Assembly (NCBI GenBank): GCA_021797265.1
Contig: JAJZZZ010000051.1
Span: forward strand, 1-9,935
Direction of reading: 5' to 3'
DNA from: Thermoplasmata archaeon
GTDB lineage: Archaea; Thermoplasmatota; Thermoplasmata; Thermoplasmatales; Thermoplasmataceae
Length of the DNA stretch: 9,935 bases
In this document: positions 5,208-9,935 of the stretch, one piece after another
Position numbering within the stretch: the stretch's first letter is position 1
Layout: each line of letters opens with the position of its first letter
Notes under the pieces: generated by a model
Told to the model about the DNA's origin: nothing
Seen by the model: the letters and a program-made list of their open reading frames with translations, nothing else
Databases searched by the model: none
Program-made: the position numbers and the translations under genes

Positions 5208-6146
5208 TTACAATGATATTATTTCAAGCCTGGTGTTTTCTATCGGTACGAACTTCGTATCACTCTTCAGCTGCAGAACATCCTGTGAAAGATACTTATG
5301 ACTCTCATCGGTGGAATATGTTCCCCGGCCTGAAATTATGCGGACAATACTGTTCGTTCCAGGGTCTATGGAAACCTGATCGCCTGCTTTGATAAAATAT
5401 TCCTGGAATTTCCTGCCGTTTCCTTCGTACAGGTTCTTGATATAACCCCATGAATAGTCCTCCCTGTTGGAATATTCCTTCCTGACCTGCTCTAAATCCT
5501 TTTCACTGTCTATTCCCATCCAGAAAGTCTCCTCAGAGTAGGCACCTGTGAGTTTTTTCTTTGCGAGCTTCGGGAAGACCGTTGTCTCAATTTCCTTGTC
5601 CACAAAATCTGACTGGAATACTTCAAACGCATTCTTTTTGATGTAGTATATACCTGCGTTAATGAAATGGTTCAGAAGAGGCTTCTCCCTGAATTCTGTA
5701 ACCTGGTCGCCAAGAAGATCAACGATTCCAAATGGGCTCCTCATCTTTATGACAAACATTGTGAGCGAGTATGTCGATTCCTGCGCAAACTGCACGAACC
5801 TATTGAAATTCAGATCAGTAACAGTATCGCCATTTCGCAGTACCACATCCTCATCTGACCTTTGGGAGAGTAGATTCTTTATTGAGAAAAGTGTGCCCAG
5901 GGGTTTGGATTCTCTGAGATAATGGAACCTGATTCCATACTTCTCTTCGCCATACCTCTCCTCAATCTTGTCTCCGAGGTAACCTGAGAGAATGTAAATT
6001 TCCTTCACTCCCATGTTCTGGAAATCAAATATCTGCCTGTCCATGATGGTATAATTTTCCCTGATCTGGACCAGGGCTTTTGGCACTTCGTCTGTAATGG
6101 GCTTGAGCCTTTTTCCATACCCACCAGCCAGAATTGCTCCTATCAT
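5208..6146 (-). CDS. Sugar-phosphate nucleotidyltransferase with cupin-like C-terminal tail
   Basis: Residues 1 to about 225 are a nucleotidyltransferase of the glucose-1-phosphate thymidylyl/uridylyl or mannose-1-phosphate guanylyl type. It shows the NTP-binding loop ILAGGYGKRLKPIT (5-18), PKAL (K23), ESKPLGTLFSI (79-89), metal-binding NGD (D107), FREKP (152-156), INAGIYYI (162-169) and WMGID (D213). Such enzymes make NDP-sugars in the cytoplasm for glycan or glycolipid synthesis. Residues about 247-312 (EYFIKAGDQVSIDP, IISGRGTYS, DVLQLKSDTKFVPIEN) look like a short cupin barrel of the kind found in mannose-6-phosphate isomerase, without an obvious metal-binding histidine cluster, so it may be structural. 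The nucleotide and sugar cannot be set from sequence. There is no sugar-pathway neighbour. The TATA box about 24 nt before the ATG implies a leaderless mRNA. Confidence 0.88.
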   Translation of the reverse strand: MIGAILAGGYGKRLKPITDEVPKALVQIRENYTIMDRQIFDFQNMGVKEIYILSGYLGDKIEERYGEEKYGIRFHYLRESKPLGTLFSIKNLLSQRSDEDVVLRNGDTVTDLNFNRFVQFAQESTYSLTMFVIKMRSPFGIVDLLGDQVTEFREKPLLNHFINAGIYYIKKNAFEVFQSDFVDKEIETTVFPKLAKKKLTGAYSEETFWMGIDSEKDLEQVRKEYSNREDYSWGYIKNLYEGNGRKFQEYFIKAGDQVSIDPGTNSIVRIISGRGTYSTDESHKYLSQDVLQLKSDTKFVPIENTRLEIISL

Positions 6147-6166
6147 TGATAAGGGAAGTGCCAGAT

Positions 6167-6178
6167 TCTATAAGATTT
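6167..6178 (-). promoter_or_regulatory. TATA box of the nucleotidyltransferase gene
   Basis: The minus strand reads AAATCTTATAGA, with TTATAGA centred about 24 nt before ATG 6146. No Shine-Dalgarno site lies just before the ATG, so the transcript is probably leaderless. The region 6147-6325 is the divergent promoter shared with the ars operon. Confidence 0.5.
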
Positions 6179-6278
6179 ATCGGCAAATGGTTAAATGTGT
6201 GGGGATCAGTGCCCCTCAAACGCACTTTAGTTGATTTACAGCTGTCTTTCATATTCTAGACTTCAGGATTGTTCAAAA

Positions 6279-6300
6279 CATATTAATATATATGAATATG
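6279..6300 (+). promoter_or_regulatory. TATA box and inverted repeat of the ars operon promoter
   Basis: An A/T-only run (6281-6293, TATTAATATATAT) sits 33-45 nt before the arsR ATG and is the obvious TATA box. It is enclosed in a perfect inverted repeat, CATATT (6279-6284) and AATATG (6295-6300). The weak site AAAGGT (6312-6317) then lies between the expected transcript start and ATG 6326. Confidence 0.6.
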
Positions 6301-6312
6301 ATTAACAATTCA
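6293..6312 (+). promoter_or_regulatory. Candidate ArsR operator TGAAT-N10-ATTCA
   Basis: Perfect 5-bp arms, TGAAT (6293-6297) and ATTCA (6308-6312), overlap the end of the TATA region and the expected start of transcription. TGAA...TTCA symmetry is typical of ArsR/SmtB-family operators. Binding of the arsR product here would block the promoter until As(III) releases it. The assignment is from position and symmetry only. Confidence 0.45.
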
Positions 6313-6325
6313 AAGGTAAATTTGT

Positions 6326-6703
6326 ATGACTCAAGGGGCGCTTGATGAGATAGCCAAGAAAGGGATCTGTTCCATCGAGTCTATTGAATATTTTAAACGA
6401 ATGGCCGGAGAACTTGAGGTGGAAGAAAACCTTCAGAAGATCCTGGAAGCAGAACGCGTGCTGAAAGCTATTTCTGACCGTACGAGGCTGAAGCTGCTTT
6501 TGCTTCTTTCCAAGGGTGAAATGTGCGTCTGTCAGATTGCTGCTGTATCTGAAATGAAACAACCTGCCATCTCAAGTTCCCTCAGACTGATGGAGAAGGC
6601 AGGATTGCTTAGAAGGGAACAACGGGGAAAATGGCATTTTTACCACATTGCAGAAAATGATGCTATTCCCCTGATATTGAGGCTCGTGCAAGGGAGAGTG
6701 TAG
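6326..6703 (+). CDS. arsR: ArsR-family As(III)-responsive repressor
   Basis: The 125-aa protein carries a winged helix-turn-helix at about residues 44-110. VLKAISDRTRLKLLLLLSKG leads into MCVCQI, whose C67 and C69 match the ELCVCDL metal-sensing motif of classical ArsR. The recognition helix follows (MKQPAISSSLRLMEKAGLL), then the beta wing (RREQRGKWHFYHI). Without metal the dimer would repress its own operon; As(III) or Sb(III) binding to the cysteines releases it. The first 43 residues form an extra N-terminal helix region not found in short ArsR proteins, with a further cysteine at C15 that could complete a three-sulfur site. It is the first gene of a tight operon: arsC starts 2 nt after its stop. 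A TATA box and a likely operator precede it. Confidence 0.92.
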   Translation: MTQGALDEIAKKGICSIESIEYFKRMAGELEVEENLQKILEAERVLKAISDRTRLKLLLLLSKGEMCVCQIAAVSEMKQPAISSSLRLMEKAGLLRREQRGKWHFYHIAENDAIPLILRLVQGRV

Positions 6704-6705
6704 TC

Positions 6706-7092
6706 TTGAAGTATCTATTTGTTTGCATAGAAAATGCTGGAAGAAGTCAGATGGCTGAAGGCTTTGGGAAGAGCCTTGGGCTTGACTGCGAAAGTGCTGG
6801 AACTTTTCCGGGTGAAAATGTTAACCCGATGGCCATTCAGGCAATGGGGGAAAAAGGAATTGATATCAGCCGCAATACACCAAGAATTATGACTGAAGAC
6901 ATGGTCAGAGCGGCAGATCTTGTGGTGATAATGGGTTGCTCCATTGAAGAGGCCTGTCCCAGGCCAATTGCGGTGGAAATGAAGAAGAAAGTGATTGACT
7001 GGGGAATTGATGATCCGAAGAATAAGCCTATGAATATGGTCAGGGAAATACGTGACCAGATCGAGAGAAAAGTAAAGGAACTTGCGCAGTGA
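6706..7092 (+). CDS. arsC: Arsenate reductase, low-molecular-weight phosphatase type
   Basis: It reduces As(V) to As(III) in the cytoplasm so that the exporter can remove it. The 128-aa protein starts with the phosphatase P-loop: KYLFVC7IENAGR13SQMAEGF gives the CX5R motif with nucleophile C7. C79 (IMGC) and C85 (ACP) are the two further cysteines of thioredoxin-coupled ArsC, here 6 residues apart instead of the 7 of the Bacillus/Staphylococcus enzyme (C82/C89). D104 in the DWGIDDP loop is the expected general acid. The start is TTG at 6706, set by GGGAGAG (6692-6698) with 7-nt spacing and by the family N-terminus. It follows arsR by 2 nt, so translation is probably coupled, and arsB begins 7 nt after its stop. 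It is not the glutaredoxin-type ArsC. Confidence 0.92.
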   Translation: MKYLFVCIENAGRSQMAEGFGKSLGLDCESAGTFPGENVNPMAIQAMGEKGIDISRNTPRIMTEDMVRAADLVVIMGCSIEEACPRPIAVEMKKKVIDWGIDDPKNKPMNMVREIRDQIERKVKELAQ

Positions 7093-7099
7093 TAGATAA

Positions 7100-8374
7100 G
7101 TGAGCGCATTTTTTCTTCTTTCAATTGCAATCTTCATTGGCACTTTACTCCTCGTAATACTAAGACCAAAGAATATACCCATCGGGTATTCTGCATTAAT
7201 CGGGGCTGCCATCTCCTATGCTGTTGGAATAATCAATTTTTCAGATGTTGTCATTGTGTGGGGAATAGTCTGGAATGCAACTTTCACTTTTGTGGCGATT
7301 ATCATCATATCACTTGTCCTCGATGAAGCTGGAGTTTTCGAATACGCTGCAATAAAGATTGCAAGGCTTTCAAGAGGGAAAGGTACTCACCTTTTTATCT
7401 TGGTGATCCTGCTGGGTGCAGGAATTTCTGCTATTTTTTCCAACGACGGAACCGCACTCATTCTGACGCCCATCATTTATATGCTGCTTTACCGGGCCAA
7501 TGTGGAGAGGAAAGCTATAATTCCTTACATAATGGCAACGGGTTTTATAGCAGACTCATCAAGCCTGCCTTTCATAATAAGCAACCTTGTGAATATCATA
7601 ACTGCAGGCTATTTCAACATAAGTTTTCTTCAATACGCTTTCAAAATGATATTCCCTGACGCTGTTAGCATAATTGCAAGCCTTTTCTTCCTTTATCTCT
7701 TTTATTTCAGGGCTATCCCAAGAAATATTGATATGACCAATATGAGGGATGAATCCAGAGTTATAAGGGACCAGCTCATATTCAAGATAAGCCTGCCCGT
7801 AATTGTAATCCTTCTCCTTGCTTATTCACTGGGCGGAATATTTTCCATACCAGTTTCAATTATTGCTGTGCCTGCATCAGTGATTATGCTTGCCATTGCC
7901 AGGGCCAACGGGAAAGTTAATGTTGTAAAGCCTTTGAAAGAGGCACCGTGGCAAATTGTTCTTTTCTCACTGGGGATGTATCTTGTCGTCTTTGGGATGG
8001 GGAGAGAGGGCATGACCTCACTGCTTTCCGGCACCCTCAATTCCATGGCATTCCTCTATTCACCAATAAGAGTACTTCTCAGCGGGTATCTCTTCGCAGC
8101 GATAGCTGGGGTAATGAACAATCTCCCTTCCATAATGCTGGGAAACCTGGCCCTCTCTTCCATACACGGGCCAATAAACCTCGCATACGCCAATGTTGTT
8201 GGGAATGACATCGGGCCAAAGTTCACACCTATCGGTTCTCTGGCAACTCTGGTGTGGCTGCATACGCTTAACAGAAAAAGTGGAATAAAAATATCACCAT
8301 GGTACTACATGAAGGTCGGGTTTATCATCGGTTTCCCGGTTCTCACACTTACCCTCCTGTCCCTGAGTTTATAA
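7100..8374 (+). CDS. arsB: Arsenite efflux permease ArsB
   Basis: This polytopic inner-membrane transporter of the ArsB/NhaD superfamily exports As(III)/Sb(III), in bacteria driven by the proton gradient. The 424-aa chain is nearly all hydrophobic, with about 11-12 helices, and matches the length of classical ArsB. Family stretches are visible: RPKNIPIGYSALIGA (residues 23-37), VLDEAGVFEYAAIK, SAIFSNDGTALILTPI, GFIADSSSLPFIISNLVNI and near the end GNDIGPKFTPIGSLATLVWL. The start is GTG 7100, 7 nt after arsC; the alignment of the first helix with E. coli ArsB supports it, although the ribosome site is poor, suggesting coupling to arsC. No ArsA ATPase is present, so this is a stand-alone carrier. 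An inverted repeat lies 12 nt after the stop. Confidence 0.93.
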   Translation: MSAFFLLSIAIFIGTLLLVILRPKNIPIGYSALIGAAISYAVGIINFSDVVIVWGIVWNATFTFVAIIIISLVLDEAGVFEYAAIKIARLSRGKGTHLFILVILLGAGISAIFSNDGTALILTPIIYMLLYRANVERKAIIPYIMATGFIADSSSLPFIISNLVNIITAGYFNISFLQYAFKMIFPDAVSIIASLFFLYLFYFRAIPRNIDMTNMRDESRVIRDQLIFKISLPVIVILLLAYSLGGIFSIPVSIIAVPASVIMLAIARANGKVNVVKPLKEAPWQIVLFSLGMYLVVFGMGREGMTSLLSGTLNSMAFLYSPIRVLLSGYLFAAIAGVMNNLPSIMLGNLALSSIHGPINLAYANVVGNDIGPKFTPIGSLATLVWLHTLNRKSGIKISPWYYMKVGFIIGFPVLTLTLLSLSL

Positions 8375-8385
8375 TTTGCGCCACC

Positions 8386-8407
8386 TTCAATATGGGTCAG
8401 TATTGAA
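8386..8407 (+). repeat. Inverted repeat after arsB, possible transcript end
   Basis: Perfect 7-bp arms, TTCAATA (8386-8392) and TATTGAA (8401-8407), flank an 8-nt spacer and start 12 nt after the arsB stop. A hairpin protecting or ending the ars mRNA is the simplest reading. The TTCA/TGAA outer bases are the reverse orientation of the promoter operator, so ArsR binding is less likely. Confidence 0.4.
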
Positions 8408-8537
8408 ATTCAGCAGTAGCTCAATCTGCATATGCTTTGTCTACTCCTGGCATAGTATTTCATAGGGTTTCCAACCCATTACCTGAAAGCAGTAGCGTTT
8501 AGGTACCAGATTGGCATGTACTAAGTAGGGTGGTATA

Positions 8538-8903
8538 ATGAACTACCTTTGCGAGGATTGTCGCGGTTCAGGATATGTGACGGATCTTGATGGACACCTT
8601 GACATTTGCGAAAAATGCTGGGGACTTGGATACCTGGTTGCCAGAGAAGACCCGAGGCCGAAATTGGAAGGGATGGAGAAGCAGATCAGGCGAAACAGCC
8701 TGTATGTTATGCTTGCCATCACAGTCTCTGCCTGGGGCGTTATAGTGTTATTTTCTATGTACATCACCTTTAACATTTACGATTACTTTGTGCTTTTAAT
8801 GGGTCCATACTATCTGGGACTGCTGGGAAGCTCACTCTATGTGAGGCATAAAAATAAGCAGCGCGGCAAGGCTGGAGAGGCTTCAAATTCGCATGGCCAC
8901 TGA
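8538..8903 (+). CDS. Small membrane protein with DnaJ-like zinc-finger motif
   Basis: No specific family is recognised. Residues 5-12 (CEDCRGSG) and 24-31 (CEKCWGLG) are two CxxCxGxG motifs of the DnaJ cysteine-rich type; C5, C8, C24 and C27 would bind one zinc ion. No J-domain is present. A charged stretch (36-53) leads to two hydrophobic helices, about 54-76 and 83-102, and a basic RHKNK tail, so both ends should face the cytoplasm. The product could tether a zinc or thiol-binding module to the membrane; that is inference. ATG 8538 is set by GGGTGGT (8528-8534), only 3 nt away. It lies 163 nt after arsB, and I see no convincing TATA box in the gap, so it may or may not be read with the ars operon. 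Confidence 0.72.
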   Translation: MNYLCEDCRGSGYVTDLDGHLDICEKCWGLGYLVAREDPRPKLEGMEKQIRRNSLYVMLAITVSAWGVIVLFSMYITFNIYDYFVLLMGPYYLGLLGSSLYVRHKNKQRGKAGEASNSHGH

Positions 8904-8917
8904 ATTCCGGTTGCTGA

Positions 8918-8961
8918 ATGCGCCCAGAATGATCTCCCATTCATGCGCTCCGGGCATTTTT
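8918..8961 (+). terminator. Hairpin plus T-run after the zinc-finger gene
   Basis: GAATG (8927-8931) pairs with CATTC (8938-8942) around ATCTCC, nested in GCCC (8922-8925) and GGGC (8952-8955), followed by five T (8957-8961). It starts 15-20 nt after the stop and separates this gene from the hydrolase gene. Confidence 0.45.
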
Positions 8962-9016
8962 ATCTTGGCGCCCTTACTTTGAATTGATAACCTCAGCCTT
9001 CAGACACAGAAAACAG

Positions 9017-9023
9017 TTTATAG
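9017..9023 (+). promoter_or_regulatory. TATA box of the UPF0173 hydrolase gene
   Basis: TTTATAG is centred 32 nt before ATG 9052. Transcription would start near 9046, close to the ribosome site GGTGA (9043-9047), which is 4 nt before the ATG, so the leader is very short or absent. Confidence 0.5.
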
Positions 9024-9051
9024 AAATCCAAAATAATAGATCGGTGAATCA

Positions 9052-9714
9052 ATGGTAACACTGAAATGGTTAGGACATGCAGCCTGGATGGTTAAATTCA
9101 GCAAAGCGACAGTTCTCATCGATCCCTTTCTCACAGACAACCCCAACGCTGCGATTAAGGAATCAGAGATACAGAAGGCAGATTTTATTATGGTAACGCA
9201 CAACCATATGGACCATGTTGGTGATGCATTCACAATATCCAAGAGGACAGGGGCAAAGATCGTGGGCATGTTTGAACTCTCATCAATGGGAGGAGAGCAT
9301 GGCGTTCCCCAGGAGAATTTCATAGGAATGAACAAGGGAAACCTGACCCAGTTTGGGGAAGTGAGCATGGGACTTACTCACGCTGACCACTCCGGAAATG
9401 AGTGTGGAGCCCTTGTATCAGGAGACGGAAAGACCATATACCATGCAGGAGACACGGCACTCTTTGGTGATATGAAGCTCATCGGTGAACTGTACCACCC
9501 TGATGTTGCGCTTCTTCCAATAGGCGGGTTCTTCACCATGAGCCCGAAGGAAGCTGCAGTTGCCGCAAAGCTCATAGGTGCCAAGTACACAATACCAATG
9601 CACTTCAACACTTTTCCGCCCATAAAGCAGGATCCCGAGAAATTCAAGGCCCTGGTTACCGGAGGAACTACTGTAAAAGTCATGAAGCCTGGAGAGGAAT
9701 TTACCATCCAGTAA
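9052..9714 (+). CDS. UPF0173 metal-dependent hydrolase (metallo-beta-lactamase fold)
   Basis: The 220-aa length is standard for this family of cytoplasmic hydrolases, whose natural substrate is not known to me. It opens with LKWLGHAAWMV and LIDPFLTDNP and carries the full metal-site set: H50, H52, D54 and H55 in THNHMDHVGD, H113 (ADHS), D134 in YHAGDTALFGDM, and H184 in IPMHFNTFP. A dinuclear zinc or similar site is expected. The conserved PIGGFFTMSPKEAA segment precedes the last histidine. The gene is complete and has its own TATA box and ribosome site and an oligo-T tract after the stop, so it looks like a single-gene unit; nothing links it to the ars genes. It is not a beta-lactamase in the antibiotic sense. 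Confidence 0.92.
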   Translation: MVTLKWLGHAAWMVKFSKATVLIDPFLTDNPNAAIKESEIQKADFIMVTHNHMDHVGDAFTISKRTGAKIVGMFELSSMGGEHGVPQENFIGMNKGNLTQFGEVSMGLTHADHSGNECGALVSGDGKTIYHAGDTALFGDMKLIGELYHPDVALLPIGGFFTMSPKEAAVAAKLIGAKYTIPMHFNTFPPIKQDPEKFKALVTGGTTVKVMKPGEEFTIQ

Positions 9715-9717
9715 ATA

Positions 9718-9724
9718 TTTTTTT
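9718..9724 (+). terminator. Oligo-T terminator of the hydrolase gene
   Basis: Seven consecutive T begin 4 nt after the TAA stop, a strong archaeal termination signal. Confidence 0.6.
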
Positions 9725-9806
9725 GACAAATACTGTCCTTTAAAATAAGGGAAACTTTTGTTATTTCTGAACAGAAGAGAATTATACCGTTTCATTGAAT
9801 GAACAG

Positions 9807-9837
9807 AAATCCCCCACCGTAAATGGGGAAGTGATTT
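9807..9837 (+). repeat. Bulged hairpin, possibly a second IS605-like end
   Basis: CCCCA (9812-9816) pairs with TGGGG (9824-9828) around a 7-nt loop; outside it AAATC (9807-9811) pairs with GATTT (9833-9837), leaving AAGT bulged. The order CAGAAA, C-run, loop, GGGGAAGTGA mirrors the right-end hairpin at 4636-4670. It sits just before the TATA box of the CBS gene, so an operator or 5'-region role is also possible. Confidence 0.3.
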
Positions 9838-9838
9838 A

Positions 9839-9850
9839 GTTAATATATTA
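9839..9850 (+). promoter_or_regulatory. TATA box of the CBS-domain gene
   Basis: The run GTTAATATATTA (9839-9850) is centred about 24 nt before ATG 9869, with no ribosome site near that ATG: the pattern of a leaderless archaeal gene. The in-frame ATG at 9851 directly abuts the box and would lie upstream of the expected transcript start. Confidence 0.5.
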
Positions 9851-9868
9851 ATGGTACATTTACAGGCT

Positions 9869-9935
9869 ATGTCCAAAACTGTTGCTGAAATAATGACTAA
9901 GAATCCCATTACATACAAGGTGCCCAGCAGTGTCA
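9869..9935 (+). CDS. CBS-domain protein (5' end only)
   Basis: Twenty-two codons are visible before the window ends. The start, MSKTVAEIMTKNPITYKVPSSV, is the classic opening of a CBS domain: a V/I-x-x-I-M-T-x-N-P-x-T strand-helix unit followed by the V-P-x-x-x-S/T segment. CBS domains come in pairs and bind adenosine nucleotides, regulating enzymes or channels or acting as stand-alone energy sensors. Whether this is a stand-alone CBS protein or a fusion cannot be seen. ATG 9869 is chosen over the in-frame ATG 9851 because the TATA box ends at 9850. Confidence 0.75.
   Translation, partial: MSKTVAEIMTKNPITYKVPSSV

Noticed and set aside
8408..8537. Promoter for the zinc-finger gene in the gap after arsB
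   Set aside because: A few A/T-rich spots exist (for example near 8451-8463), but none is at a convincing distance from ATG 8538, so none was called.
9418..9918. Minus-strand frame of 166 codons over the end of the hydrolase gene
   Set aside because: It is antisense to the UPF0173 gene, its terminator and the CBS promoter, and no coherent domain is visible.

Overview
This window (roughly 45-47% GC by eye) looks like chromosomal DNA of a Thermoplasmatales-type archaeon. The signs are heavy AGG/AGA and ATA codon use, AT-rich TATA boxes about 25-30 nt before start codons (leaderless or nearly leaderless genes), oligo-T stretches after stops, ATG/GTG/TTG starts, and a DUF6015-like gene of a family I associate with Thermoplasmata. 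The lineage is inferred from protein resemblance and was not computed.

Layout. 2-82: last residues of a membrane protein, probably a permease, overlapping by 4 nt an acetamidase/formamidase-family hydrolase (79-1002) that seems to start at CTG. 1076-1459: unknown protein with a C-terminal membrane anchor. 1583-3214: two permease domains of an ABC importer fused in one chain, without ATPase or binding protein nearby. 3273-4373: complete M24 metallopeptidase of the Xaa-Pro dipeptidase type. 4374-4695: gene-poor convergent region with a TATA box, nested inverted repeats and what looks like an IS200/IS605 (tnpB) terminal relic. 4696-5055 and 5208-6146 (minus strand): DUF6015-like protein and a sugar-phosphate nucleotidyltransferase with a cupin-like tail. 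6326-8374: compact arsenic operon arsR-arsC-arsB behind a TATA box and a plausible ArsR operator. 8538-8903: small protein with a DnaJ-like CxxCxGxG pair and two membrane helices. 9052-9714: UPF0173 metallo-beta-lactamase-fold hydrolase. 9869-9935: start of a CBS-domain protein cut by the window edge.

How the genes work together. The clearest unit is the ars operon: an As(III)-sensing repressor, a low-molecular-weight-phosphatase-type arsenate reductase and an arsenite exporter, with 2-nt and 7-nt gaps. The permease tail plus amidase probably import and hydrolyse an amide-type compound. The M24 peptidase would act in peptide turnover. The remaining genes look like separate single-gene units.

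No clear new multigene system is visible. The items most worth following up are the CTGA start/stop overlap, the IS605-like termini without an intact tnpB, the zinc-finger membrane protein beside the ars operon, the nucleotidyltransferase-cupin fusion, and the structured, TATA-preceded segment at 4434-4513.
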